Assembly: GCA_021307315.1 (NCBI GenBank)
Contig: JAJSPD010000021.1
Coordinates: 248,001 to 312,000, forward strand
Direction of reading: 5' to 3'
Origin: Bisporella sp. PMI_857
Taxonomy: Eukaryota > Ascomycota > Leotiomycetes > Helotiales > Helotiaceae
Length of the DNA: 64,000 nt
The translations under genes and the position numbers were made by a program. Positions 23,091-34,147 of the stretch are shown piece by piece. The notes below the pieces were generated by a model. It saw only the letters and a program-made list of their open reading frames with translations, was not told where the DNA came from and did no database searches. Position 1 is the first letter of the stretch. Each line of letters begins with the position of its first letter.

Positions 23091-23099
23091 CTTATAAAG
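23091..23099 (-). promoter_or_regulatory. TATA-like box upstream of the GPI protein gene
   Basis: CTTTATAAG on the minus strand lies about 140 bases before the ATG at 22950. Strong TATA boxes are common at regulated secreted-protein genes in ascomycetes. Confidence 0.4.
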
Positions 23100-24575
23100 T
23101 CAAGGCTGGGTCAAACGTTTGCTTGATGAGAAAGATCAAAAATCAAGGAGGTGGGAAACAAGGGCTCTTAAGCATCAAAGACCAGGGACGGGGTCTTGAT
23201 CTAAGGCAGTATGCAGTCCTTTGCTGTCGAGCTGCAGGGAGCCACAAACCCCGACTCTTAGCTTGGGCCTCGCGGTTGAGAGAGGTTGGCCGGTGTGAGA
23301 GGGGCATCATGACGGATGCGGTGATACCAGTACTGTAAAGTTTGATTGGGGTGATGATGGCTGTTTATTTTTCAAGAGGCTGGTAGATCTTACTGGGCTT
23401 GCAGTGAGGGATGGTGCGATGTCATTGTTGGCCTGAGCAACGACATTTGTTTATTGGTCTTCGCTTAGCAACTTCAGGGGAGGCCAGCGAGCTATTGGCC
23501 CCTGCTCTCGCCTATCGATGGGTCTCTTCCGGGGCGTCACAGGGGACAACGGGACTGCAACCCCAGGTAATGATGTAGTAAATTATGGGGCTGGGGCTTT
23601 ACCAGCGTTATTCCTGGCTGGTGGTGTAACTGCTGTTGTGCTGGATTGTGTTTTCTCAATACTCTCATCACAATCTACACATTGGTGAGGATGCGAAAAT
23701 GTCACTTCTGAGCTTCACTCAATCCTGAGTAAGTCCCCTGTGCCGGGTCAACAAACCTTAGGCTATAATTGCCTGCAAATGCATTCAATACATTTATTGC
23801 GATCCATGACCCAGTACAACAACTGAGTCAAAATCCGGTCCAGTCTAGTAAAGCAATAGTGGCTTTCCCAACATGCAGTTTTCGTGGAGTCTTGACAAAC
23901 TCTTGTTGAAAGGCTGGTGTGGAGAAGCTCGTCTGTGCCGCGCGATGACAAGCTCGATAACTGTCGTTGGCTCGCTCCAGGAAGCTTTAAAACTTGCTTC
24001 CCATGAGTTATCCCACCGACCAATCGTGATGCCGCCATATTGCCGCATCGGGAGCGAAAAGTACTTGATTCTGTATGTGCTGGTCAGAACTCAGGTTGCA
24101 GGGCCGCTTGCAAAAGGACCCTGAAACCTCTCTGCATCCTGCATATGTTGTGGACGAGGTTGGTGTTGAGAACAACGACCGTATGATATAAAGATAAGGC
24201 CTCACAGATTGCTTTCATCAAGGCAACTTGTGCGATCTCACAATACGCTTACAATGTCCTTTTTTCTAGAAGGTCTATGCTTTAAGTTTGTGATATCTAT
24301 TTCTTTGGTACCGCCAGACTTTGGAGGCTTGCCAATACGAGATGATAGTCAGATTCAGGCCGCAACTTCTTGTCGTGCTGCCGTCAACATCACTTTCTTT
24401 TGCGACGTGTGATGTCTTTTCATTAATATAGCAACAGCAAACTTTTGCCGTTCCTTTTGTCCCCGCTGTTGTTATAGCCCAAATATCACCAGGATTGACA
24501 ATCGCTTGCAGGTGCGCCCGGACGATTTTATGGCGATCATAAACAAGGAAGAGCACATCGCCGATTTTGGAGGAC

Positions 24576-24776
24576 CTACGTCATGTAGAAATAACGCTCG
24601 AGGAAAAGAGTCCGAGATTGATGATGGAACTGATGACGGATTTGGTTATTATTGCTAATGAAGTGGATGTAGACTTTCCTCTGAAGACATCCCCAGATGG
24701 CTTCAATCGGGCTTGGGTTCGGGGGAGTGTGGCTGGTCCGACTTTCAATGCTTGCACCCGCTAACTTTCTTGGCAT
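24576..24776 (-). mobile_element. Relic of a Tc1/mariner (DDE_3) transposase C-terminus
   Basis: A minus-strand open frame contains PPNPSPIEAIWGCLQRKV. This closely follows the C-terminal hallmark of Tc1/mariner transposases (SPDLNPIE..W..LK/Q-R-R/K-V/L), in which the final acidic catalytic residue is the Glu of PIE. Only this end is recognisable. The expected upstream catalytic Asp regions and helix-turn-helix are not detectable in the 500 bases at higher coordinates, where all minus frames are interrupted. No terminal inverted repeats were identified. It is therefore an old, degenerate fragment. A chance match is possible but the eight-position agreement makes it unlikely. Confidence 0.4.
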
Positions 24777-25323
24777 AAATCGCTGGGAAATCTCGCAAGC
24801 ATATGAGTCTATTTACCTGATTTGAGAGCATATTAAAGGGAAATCGTTGCCGCTAGTGCACTACTATTTCACCACCTGAAGCTCAAATTTGTGGATTATG
24901 GAATACGAAATTCAGACGAACGGCCAGATCAAGTGGAAGAAGCTGGAATGTTTGATATAGGACAACCACTCTCAAATATAGGACCGGAATGTCGTCGTAG
25001 ATGAATCGGATGTACTAATACCGGCGCAAAGTGTTGGATGATTTAACACAATTGAGACTTTCAATGTCGCGAGTAATCAGGACAAGACCTACATGACTCA
25101 ATTTTGTTCACAAACTCAACTCTATGTCTCTGCTGGTACTTCGCAAAAATGCATCCTATTGTTTGACCGAGAGTAGGAGAGACTCGAGTATCTATTTCTT
25201 GTAACACCATCGCCGAATGTCATTGTAGAACCCCTGATATAAGCAGTGTGAAGCGTAAGATAATGATTTCTATCTCAAGGTTTAAGAAGTGACACGACAT
25301 TCTGGTCGGGACATATGTGACTT

Positions 25324-27205
25324 TCAATCATCATCCTCGTCCTCGTCCGTGCCACTATCCCAACCTTCTTCATACGCTTCTGCAAGTCCTCCCAGAGCAT
25401 TGCTAAGAGCCTCTCGCTCATCCAAGCCAATGGCTCTACGTACAATACTTTGTAAAGTCTTGATGCGCGATGAGATTGTAGTATCCGTCGATAAAGAAGT
25501 TTTTACCGACAAACCTGGAGAAGACGGAGGCTGCGCGAAAATTTGGGGAAAGCTATCAAGCACAGGGAAAAGGAGGGGTGTTCTCGACCTACATATGCCA
25601 AGAATTAGATACGAGCTGCACGCTGCAGAGAAAAATAGTTGCATATCCATGGCCCTAGCGAGACCCCCCAAAAGACTCAACAAAAAGGCAGTTGTAGTGA
25701 TGCGAGAACCAACAAAATAAATGAAGCTTACTTATGTATGACTGGAAGACCAGCAGCACGACGACGAGCGCGTTCGTGACCTTCATCTTCTTGATTGGCT
25801 TCCTCTGCCTCTTCATCTTCTTCTCCCCGGTACGCTTCAGCCTGACCAAAGACGTGCGGTTTCCTAGTGGTGAGGCGCCGACCGCGCTCTATTGTTTCGG
25901 TAGGAAAGAAGTCGATGTCAAGAACCGATAGATTTTCTTCATCTGGAATTGAATCACCGACTGCATGTCTATCTTGAGATGGGACTCTCATATCTCTACT
26001 TTCAGCTCTTACTTCAAGTCTCCCTGGCCGATGACGCCCATTAGTTGTTTGTCCCTGACCAACACTCAAGCGGAGCTTTGCTATATTTTGATTGCCGTTG
26101 ACATTCAAAGCGCTTGCAAGTTGATCTAAAGTCTGCCTTTTAGCTTTGAGCCTCGATGGTAAGGTCATACTCTCAACTGCCGTAGAGAGAAGGGCAGAGG
26201 AATGCCATTCAGAGCGAGAGTTCAACATGACGTAACTGGGTAGCATTGTTGAAGGTAATGTAATGGGGATGTAGAGAGATGTCTGTGGACCAATCTCTGA
26301 GGTAGCCCTGGCGGAATTCGATAGTTTCAGAAACCGCTTCTCCTGTAGCGCTTCAGCAATGGTGATATAATTTGGATTAATGCTAGCATACTCGTGCAAC
26401 TGTGGTGATACCGTCTTCAAGTCCCCAAACCCAGACAGTAGTTTTGCCGTATTCGTCTCGAATTCGGTCCATGTATCGTGCAGCAAAGCCTCCCCAAGCA
26501 TCATCGACTCCCGCCATCAACTGTATCCCTTGCATCTGATCCGCTTCTTCGGCAAAAGGTCTGAGGTCACGATCAAGAAGGTCGTGTTCTTTATCTAAAG
26601 AGTTGAATAATTCTTCTCCTGTCACCCAGTTTTCGAAGGGCATTAAAGAAGAATTTAATTCATACTCATTTAATTGCACTATAGACTTCGGATGGAAGTA
26701 AACACGATTGAAGTCAGACCAGTATCTAACTGATTCTGGTGTAAGCTGTGGAGGAACCAGTCCTTCTTCTAGACTTTGCTGGTAAGCATTTTGTTTTATT
26801 ACCTCCTGTCGCTGAATAACAGCAGGTCCGTTCCTAAGATACAGAGTTAGCCACGGTACAAATGATGGTACTCTAACATTACCAAAGACCTTCGGGCACT
26901 ACCGGCTCGTCTATCTCGTACAGGGCATTGATCTTTCTGAGAGAGCCAAAGCCACCCTTCAAGTCATAGATGAGAGTCCTAGGAGTAAACGTCTCGCTGC
27001 CATCCGCACCTATGCCAGGCCTAAAGTGAATATCATGATCTACCAAAGACTCTTGGTCCGCAGTATACGTGAAATACGACTCCTGCAACTGTTCTCAGCA
27101 GAGAATTCTCACACTCCGTCATCAACCACATACCTGCGTGTTCCAGAAATGGGTAGCTAGATAGTTCGCTCTCTGTCCTAGCTGGAGGGTAAGTATCTCA
27201 TGCAT
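25324..27205 (-). CDS. DML1: Tubulin-like mitochondrial inheritance protein DML1/Misato
   Basis: Five exons (27205-27134, 27082-26883, 26833-26392, 26342-25732, 25588-25324) encode 529 residues. DML1/Misato proteins are tubulin/FtsZ-related and act in mitochondrial DNA partitioning and mitochondrial distribution. The start [24 protein letters not shown] mimics the N-terminal strand and nucleotide-binding helix of tubulin. [71 protein letters not shown] and [14 protein letters not shown] follow in family order. The end is acidic ([15 protein letters not shown]). Introns are 49-50 nt except the last, which is 143 nt and reads through open frames. At the first intron a TTGCAG acceptor was preferred because it restores WNTQESYF. 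Confidence 0.93.
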
Positions 27206-27480
27206 TGTTGCTATTTCACGGCTGGCATGTTTGGAGGTTAATTTGTAATACAATCACGTGAATTTCGAGAGGGAAGGAATGGAAGTAATCGTCCTTATCC
27301 GAGATAGCTCCAAAGGTGGGCCCGGCTTCGGCTCGGTAATGCCCCTCAAACGTACAACCCCACATCCTCATTGAATACATCATAGAAGTCTCTCAATATT
27401 TCGGATCCTTTTGCAAAAATCGTGTTGAGAATAACGTAGTCCCACAGAAGCATATACACTTATACTCGTCAGTCAACAGA
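27206..27480. other. Divergent spacer upstream of DML1
   Basis: Promoter region of DML1 on the minus strand. No further feature was recognised. Confidence 0.4.
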
Positions 27481-27481
27481 A

Positions 27482-27980
27482 CTCCCGTTCCCAAGTCCCG
27501 AGAACAAACCAACGGTGATAACATTCTCACGGCACTGTGATTGTCCTTGAACGTCTCCTAATTCCAACAAGAGTCCAATTAAAGCCAAGAATAGTCACAG
27601 AGAAACCCTTCAGAGGTTTTTGAGCGTTAGCACAAACACACAAGGGCGTCGACTTCCTCGCAATTTCTCACTCTGATAAGGAAAGAACCAGGAAATGGCT
27701 CGAAAGCGTCGGTGTCATAGTCGACCATGATCGAAATATACACGGAGATTAGGGACGAGGCATTCCGAGCCCCTGGCAAGGTTTATATCCCTTATCGGTG
27801 TTGCAAGTTTTCAAACTGGGATGGAATGAGAAGATTTGGAATAGGCCGACCGAAAGTGGAAGTCGATGGCAGACTCCTAGGAGCGTTGCGGTTGATAAAG
27901 AGGGTATGGCGAAACCTGCCGGCTGAGCAGATGATATTCTGGCCTTTCAGGAGGCTTTAAAATCCTTGGGTGTTCCTTAA
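27482..27980 (+). pseudogene. Dead AhpC/TSA_2-like (thioredoxin-fold) gene
   Basis: The plus strand preserves a protein of the fungal peroxiredoxin-like family in one frame. KPTVITFSRHCDCP (27106-offset region, 27506-27547) corresponds to the family's RHCGCPF active-site motif. A relic intron follows, ending CACAG at 27600. The frame then continues with ALAQTHKGVDFLAISHSD, WLESVG, VIVDHDRNI, YPLSVLQVFKLG, IWNRPTESGSRWQT, VAVDKEGM and FQEALKSLG, and stops at 27980. The reading frame has no shift but is broken by TGA at 27621, TAG at 27750 and TGA at 27924. The TAG replaces the Trp of the conserved W-G-L-G motif (TGG to TAG), and the first TGA fits CGA to TGA. The donor of the relic intron is lost and the N-terminus could not be found. 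Relationship is from memory of the family. Confidence 0.85.
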
Positions 27981-28343
27981 GTATCTCGCGGAAATACTGA
28001 GTGTCGTTGTTAGCTGTCAGTCTAGGTGTTCGCGGGCATGCTTCATTGCTGTAAGTCATGTACTACTTAATGTGTTCATAAAATCTCATTTAGATTTGAG
28101 CTCGAATGCAACATATTGTCTCTTCACACAAGATCACCAGAAACACCGGATTTGAATCCTATCACGAATAACGGATTTACGTGACGTGAAATAGTTCTCA
28201 AAGGTGCACAATCCACGGGATTGAATTCGTCCCTCAACTAGGCTTACGGCCCCGAAGCATTCATCACTTCGTCAAAGGCACCGCACCCTATTATCGATTC
28301 CCAAGCACTTCTTCGCCACCCCAAGACTTGACAAGGCATGATC
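27981..28343. other. Intergenic spacer
   Basis: Region between the pseudogene's end and the 3' end of the next minus-strand gene. Nothing recognised. Confidence 0.45.
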
Positions 28344-29023
28344 TCAAACGAGTTCGAAATCCACATCCGCGTGGTCCTCTGCAGCCTTCTCCCAGAACAC
28401 CCTAGCCCTCTCAAGCGCCTTCAGGACGATCTTCTCATGCGCGTCCGTATAGGGGTCACCATGCTTAATCAGCTCGATCGCCTGGCGAAGAAACAGCATA
28501 TTCTTGTCGACCAGGTGAGGGTTTCTCTGGAAGTTGCACGTGAGGAGGCATAGCCTATGCATCTCGTTAGCATCTACGACCGGATGTTTTCGAATCACGA
28601 CGATATGTAGGTGAGAGGAACGTACTCGTGGTTGTATCTCCGGACATCTCGCTGCAGCTGCGTCGTCTTCTTCGTATTGGCGGTCTCCTCCTCGAACTTG
28701 ATGTCCGAAAGCCGAGCGGGTTTTTTCGTCTCGCGCCTGTAGATCCCAGTCAGCTTCATGCTCCTCGATCTTCCACATCCTGCCACAACCAAAGCCGCAA
28801 GGAACACATACGTAGAGCGTCTAAAGCGACCAGGAGAATCTACGCCGTTGCACTGAGCCTCACCCGCCGTATCAGCGTTGGAAGCTACAGATTTCGCAAC
28901 AGGAGACCCATTCGATCCTTCGGCGGCGTGCTCGACTTGCTTCTTAAGAATACCATCATCACCCGACTCAAGGCTCGAGATGCCAGAGGAGTCGTGATCG
29001 CTGTTATCTTCTCCGTTCTCCAT
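28344..29023 (-). CDS. Hypothetical 177-residue protein
   Basis: Three exons (29023-28812, 28736-28626, 28554-28344) encode 177 residues. The intron calls rest on GTATGT..GCTGACTGG..CTACAG and GTACGT..GCTAAC..GCATAG. Alternative exon frames inside the introns are open, so splicing could differ. The N-terminal 70 residues are acidic and Ser-rich. The second half is helical and more ordered (LCLLTCNFQRNPHLVDKNML, LRQAIELIKHGDPYTDAHEKIVLKALERARVFWEKAAE). The same frame stays open upstream of the chosen ATG to a TATAG acceptor at about 29083 (HIIELRKSNEDKVKYID), so an additional 5' exon is possible. I do not recognise the family. Confidence 0.55.
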
Positions 29024-30074
29024 ATCGATGTACTTGACTTTATCCTCGTTTGATTTTCGTAGCTCGATGATGTGCTATAAGAAGACGGCTCGCCTGAAGA
29101 AAGTAGTATTTTATACCGAAAATAAAACTACCTTGTTTGGAAGGGGCAAAACCCGGCACCAACGAAACGAGGCTAGAATAAATAGCCCTAGATGATATTC
29201 ACCTTCCAAGGGTCAGTATTTTCAACCTGGGCGGAGCATGAATATCTTTCTGCGACCGAGGCGCTCAAGTAAATGGCATATCAAGGCTCTCCTATCCTGC
29301 CCCTAGACCGTCACCTCCGCCCTACAGAAAATAAAACACCAGCTCTAGGCACCGCCCCGCAGACACACGTCCGACATACGCAATATCCCCATATTGAGAA
29401 AACCGACTCGTCGTCCCCACGGTTCTCGCCCAGCCTGTGAGAGATAAAGTAGCCTTCCTACCAATATATTCGAATGTCGCGAACAATCCTAAACATGAAC
29501 CACCCCCCTCAAACCGGGCCAAACATTGTCAAATAAATAATTAAAAATTAAAAGGTACCTTTGCTGCTACAGAAGCGGCGGCGGCGCTTTCAAACTCGCG
29601 AAATAGCGATCAACCCACCGAAGAATAGGCCCAGGATAAGCATCGAACGGGCAATTAGATAAAATAAGTATCACGCCTGCAACAATGAGTAAACCCATGT
29701 GATATTCGTGACAAAGAACCGTGAAGCTGCACGACGCATATGTTTCGTCTGTATCTGCATCATATCCACCAAATCTCCCAGCTATTATCCGCTGTCTTCA
29801 CCTCCCCTGGGAATCCTTACGGCACAAAAGGGGGGGAAACGTTTAGTGAAAGGAGGGGAAAGTCAGCCAAAGAATGTGCGTAAAAGTGAGAGAGGTAGAT
29901 AAATATTCAAACATTACAGAATACAATTATTTTGTCTAATAAATGGCAAAGAAATTCGACCAGACGTGGTCCCGTTCCTGCCCCAAATAAACCCTATGCC
30001 CTATATCAATAAAAGAAAATTCGGTTCACGATACATGTTTCTCAATTCCATCATTCAGAAAAGAGGAAGAAGCC
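29024..30074. other. Intergenic region
   Basis: About 1 kb between two minus-strand genes. One minus frame (29322-29522) is open but starts at TTG and has no motif. The right part is the 3' flank of the WSC gene. Nothing else recognised. Confidence 0.45.
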
Positions 30075-32183
30075 TTAGTACCACCCGCCATTATAGCTTC
30101 CACACCTGCCTCCGTCGCTAACCTGCGAGTTCGCCAGGTAGCAATCGTCAAGTTGCCATTTACATTTCTTGTTCGCGGTATCGTAGTTATCGCCACCATC
30201 ATAGCGGCCGCGCCTGAGTTTGTTCTTGTTCTTTTGTTTGTTCTTTGGGTTGCTCCTGCATGCGTTCACATATGTGTCCTGGCATGCGGCGTATTGCGCA
30301 TCGCAAGCATCTTTGCACGCTTTGGAAGGACCGTTGCTGCCACCTCGACTATAAGACTTGCAAGAGCGCGTGTCAGGGTCCGTGTATAGTTTAAACGGTA
30401 GGCCGCGGTCGTAGTCGGATTTTAGATTGTTGCAGGTCAGGCAAGGGAGCGAGATACCGCCGACTGGAGAGTCGGTCGAATATCCTTTCGATGGGGAGTG
30501 TGGCTGTTTGCAAACATTCACCTGAGTAGGAATAGGGACACAGCTTGTGCTCGTACTGGTCTTACTGGTGCTGGTCTTGCTGGTGGTTGGCTTGGCGGAC
30601 GTTGATGAGACGCAGGTGTACACGCTACTCGTTACAGTGGGCTTAGGCGGGTTGGGGTTCGGAGGAGGGTTCTTATCCTTGCAGCCAGAAATAGAGCATT
30701 TTGAGCCGGGACATGATGATGAGCAGTACGAGGTGACGGATTGGCACCAATCACTGAACGCCCAGCAGTCAAGGTTCGCGGGGAATCCAGCTTGCAGGAA
30801 GCAGGATAGGAGTTGGATCTTGCATTGCCCGACGGCTTTGAGACACGAGGTGGCATCGGAGAAATTGGGTAGAGGCGTAGAACACCAGTTTCCGCACTTG
30901 TATTCGCAAGTTGGTGTTGGTTTGACGGTATAGGTGGATGTACTGAGAGGAGTTAGTAGGCATTATTGCTGGGTCTAAGGATTTGGATATATCATGTGAT
31001 TTCTGAATAAGAAAATAGTTTCCGACTTACCAGAGAGAAACTGTGGTTGTTGGCTTAGTTGTGGTTGGTGGAGTAGTAACGGTGGTGGAAGTTGTCGACC
31101 GTGTGGAGGTTGGCGAAGTTGTCGGCCGTGTGGATGTTGGTGAAGTAGTTGAGGAGCTTGTGGTCGATGTTGGTGTTGTATATGTCGTTGACGTAGTGGT
31201 TGGCGAGGTGGTTGTGGTTGAGCTAGAGGTTGAGCTGCTCGTAGTGGAAGTAGTTGGTCTGCAAAGGATTTTCAGTAAGCAAAGGAACTCATGCGCGATG
31301 GCGCAGAAAGGATGGCTTGGGAAACTTACACAGAAGTGGTGGAGCTAGAGACAGGAGGGTTTGGACCACCGCAAGGCTCAGAAGATTCCAAGTCTGACGC
31401 AATGAATAGATTAAGAGTGCCTCTTCCTCCGCACGTATCCGTGACGCCGGCAGCGTTTCCAGTGCATGGCATATCGCATTGAGCACTATCCACAAGCGCC
31501 GTGCCATTACCCAAAACCACACCACAATAACATTCCTGGCCATACTCCACACCAGCAAAGGCATATCCCCCTTTCTTACAAGCAGCCAAGCACTTGTTGA
31601 TGGTCAAGTCTGCCTCAGCAACCTGGTCCTGTCTCCATACCAATGATCTTCCCGAGGTACCTTCGGAGTAGCATCCAAGGGCTTTATAATCTGAAATATC
31701 ATTGTCATCCACCGTAGGGAAGGTTGGGTCCTGGTAGATGGAGATGATACTATTTCCTCCGCATACCTCGGTCTGGTTTCCAGTGCAAGGAAAGTTGCAG
31801 TTTGACTCGTCGACCTGGGTTCCATAAACAGAGGCACCACAGAAGCATTGACCGTAGTACTCCAAACCGGCATATTCATAGCTATTACCTAGGAATTTAT
31901 TTAGCTAGATTCTAACAGCTTGGTGTCTCTATGTGAGCATACCTTTGCAGAAGGCAACACATTTCTCCACAGTCATGCTTTGAGTGTCAAGACCAGAGTC
32001 ATAAATTAAAGTCCTTGGGTTCCCGGAGTCAGAGAAACACCCGGCGTATACAAAAGGTGTATAATCGGTACAAGAAGGTAAACCTGGTCCACCGGTACGC
32101 TTTCCAATGAGACCAAACTCGCCGGCACTGACGCCGGCGAAAAGAGCGGCGGCTGCCGAAGCAGCAAGAAGAGATTTGAACAT
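30075..32183 (-). CDS. Secreted protein with two WSC domains and Cys-rich C-terminus
   Basis: Four exons (32183-31943, 31888-31330, 31258-31031, 30942-30075) encode 631 residues. The start MFKSLLAASAAAALFAGVSAG is a signal peptide. Two WSC carbohydrate-binding domains follow. The first is YAGCFSDS..LEYYGQCFCG..CTGNQTEVCGG and the second ALGCYSEG..VEYGQECYCG..CTGNAAGVTDTCGG; each has the usual spacing of Cys residues. Exon 3 is almost pure Thr/Ser/Pro, an O-glycosylated spacer. The C-terminal 290 residues hold about 28 Cys and a basic stretch (NPKNKQKNKNKLRRGR) that may be a Kex2-type site. No transmembrane or GPI tail is present, so it is probably wall-bound or extracellular. WSC domains bind polysaccharide in stress sensors and secreted enzymes. 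No catalytic domain was seen. Confidence 0.88.
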
Positions 32184-32239
32184 AGCGAGTGTTGTGTTCC
32201 TCAAGTCTGAAGAGCAAATAAAAAAAAGAAAAGAGAATG

Positions 32240-32255
32240 TATATATATATATATA
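32240..32255 (-). promoter_or_regulatory. TA-repeat, TATA-like element of the WSC gene
   Basis: An alternating TA tract lies 57-72 bases before the ATG at 32183 and is flanked by purine tracts. It could serve as the TATA element of this gene. Confidence 0.35.
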
Positions 32256-32276
32256 AGAGAGAGAAGAAGGCTTGTG

Positions 32277-32300
32277 AGGAGGAGGAGGAAGAGGAGGAGG
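32277..32300. repeat. GGA/GAG trinucleotide-like tract
   Basis: Imperfect GGA repeats upstream of the WSC gene. Simple sequence, no coding role. Confidence 0.7.
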
Positions 32301-32525
32301 ATGACCCGCTGGAAATGAAGGGGGATGCAGGGACTCTCATATATAGAAAAGAAGCTTGGGCATAATTGAATCAATACGAACCCAAGTTGGGGTTCGAAAA
32401 AGATGGGGTCGGCTTTGAACCTAGCTTCCGACCCGAGCTTGCTCGAGCCTCGAGCGGTTCAGGTGCACACAGGGACGGTGGCTTAGTATAATGGTCTGGA
32501 AAAAGTTCAGATCAGATCGGGCCCG

Positions 32526-32563
32526 AGTGTGTGTGTGGTGTGTGTGTGTGGTGTGTGTGTGTG
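32526..32563. repeat. GT-dinucleotide microsatellite
   Basis: Nearly pure GT repeats interrupted by single extra G residues. Likely polymorphic in length. Confidence 0.85.
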
Positions 32564-34123
32564 GGAAAGGGTGAAGGAGGCTAAGCTTGCCCATGTTCAA
32601 GCTGGCCCTGGCCTTTTTTTTTGGGTCTTACTGTAAGTACAGTAGTTTGCTGTGAGTAAAATGGCGTGGCGTCCGTAACCGTCGTAGAAAGTCCGACGAG
32701 CCAGTTGGCAGGGATAACAGGGGGTCCAAGCCAATGGGAATGATATCAAGGATGTTTATCTGCCGAAAAAAGAATACGGGACGGAAAGGAAAAATAATAA
32801 TAAAAAAGATTGCTGTCAAAGTAACATTTGGGGCGGTTATGAGGTTCCAACAAAACACACTGGTGGTACAACCGTTTGGTAATGTTTCCGCACGCCTCAG
32901 GATTTTATTGCTTTTGCCTGCGGCATCTCCACAAAGTGGCTGAATTTTAGTTTGTTGTGGTATTGAATTCTCTGTTGGAAGCAAGAAAGATGGCCACACC
33001 TAGAAAAGCTAAGCCGGAGATTTCAGCTGCACTGTGACAGATGGGGTTTTTCCAAGTTAGCAATTGTTACAGGGTAGAACAAGTGTTGAACGAACAGACA
33101 CGTCCGACGATGTGATAGGAACAGGCATAGTACTGTAAGTATAGTACAGGTTAAAGGGGAAGGAAGATAAGGCCTGTAATGGACGGTAGGAGTAATAATA
33201 ATACACCGCCGAGCGGCATGTTTTTGTGCAGGCGCTGCTGAGCTTGTTTAATGAGACTTTTCTTGTTTTGGAGACTTGTCGTCCAAAAATGGTTGTGGTC
33301 AGGGGTGGTAAATACAACTATGCCATTCCCAGTCTAGTCAGGGACCGCATCGTTGTCTCTTTCTCTCTTCTTCTTTTTCTTCTCCACACCGGAGCTTTGG
33401 CGGTTAATCCCTGATGTTCTGCAGTCATGATGCATTAACTCTTTACCCCACTGGATCAACCCCCCTGGAAAATAAACTATTGAAGATAAACGATCCATTT
33501 ACTCACTTACCATAGGGTACATGTCAACGGAGCTGAACGTGTTGACCCTGCTGCTGCCTCCCTCCCCTACAAAGCTATAACAACTGCTGCCGACAACTCA
33601 CAGCAACTCTGCTTGCTAGAAATTCGAACCTCAGCAGGTGCGGGGGAAGGAAGAGGAAATCCTACTATGTAGCTAAATGCCCCTTTTACCTGCTGTAATC
33701 ATCTGATGAGCGAGATACTTGTACAGAAAGAACAAAACTTGACCTCCAATCGGATCTTCGGACATTATTGATAAACACTGGCCAAAGCGCCTGTCCAACG
33801 GTCAATTAGACTGAAAATCTCGTTGAAACCTCATCTCAGTCTATTATCAACACCGTGCGGCCCCTCCGAAAAGGCCCTGCAATACTTCGCAAACTATATC
33901 TCAAAACGGCCGTCCATGTGCCATTTCTGAAAGAAACAAAAATCAACTCGATCTGGGAGGGTTTTGGAATCTCCGCCCCACAGAACGGGAGATCAACACA
34001 AGATCGTCCCATTCTCTCCACTTCTGTTTGTTTGTTTCTTTTTGGTGGGGGATCTAGTACAGTATCTTCCTATCAAATAATTAATTGTCCCCAATCATAC
34101 CGTACCAATACCGCTTTATTGAA

Positions 34124-34147
34124 TTTTTTTTTTTTTTAAAAAAAAAA
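34124..34147. repeat. T14A10 homopolymer junction
   Basis: Fourteen T followed directly by ten A, self-complementary over 20 bases. Nucleosome-depleting poly(dA:dT) or slippage-prone tract. Confidence 0.8.

Larger units (their letters stand above)
22951..25323. other. Gene-poor region with transposon relic
   Basis: This 2.4 kb region lies between two minus-strand genes' limits. It includes the promoter of the GPI protein gene at its left end and a Tc1/mariner-like relic (listed separately). Other frames are short and broken. A 53-codon open frame on the plus strand near 24842-25006 has no recognisable motif. Confidence 0.45.

Noticed and set aside
23763..24205. Minus-strand frames near the Tc1 relic that might extend the transposase
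   Set aside because: They lie on the wrong (C-terminal) side of the PIE..W motif and show no DDE-family residues.
24842..25006. 53-codon plus-strand frame (LKFVDYGIRNSDERPDQVEEAGMF..)
   Set aside because: Protein-like but short, without ATG or recognised family; not enough to call a gene or relic.
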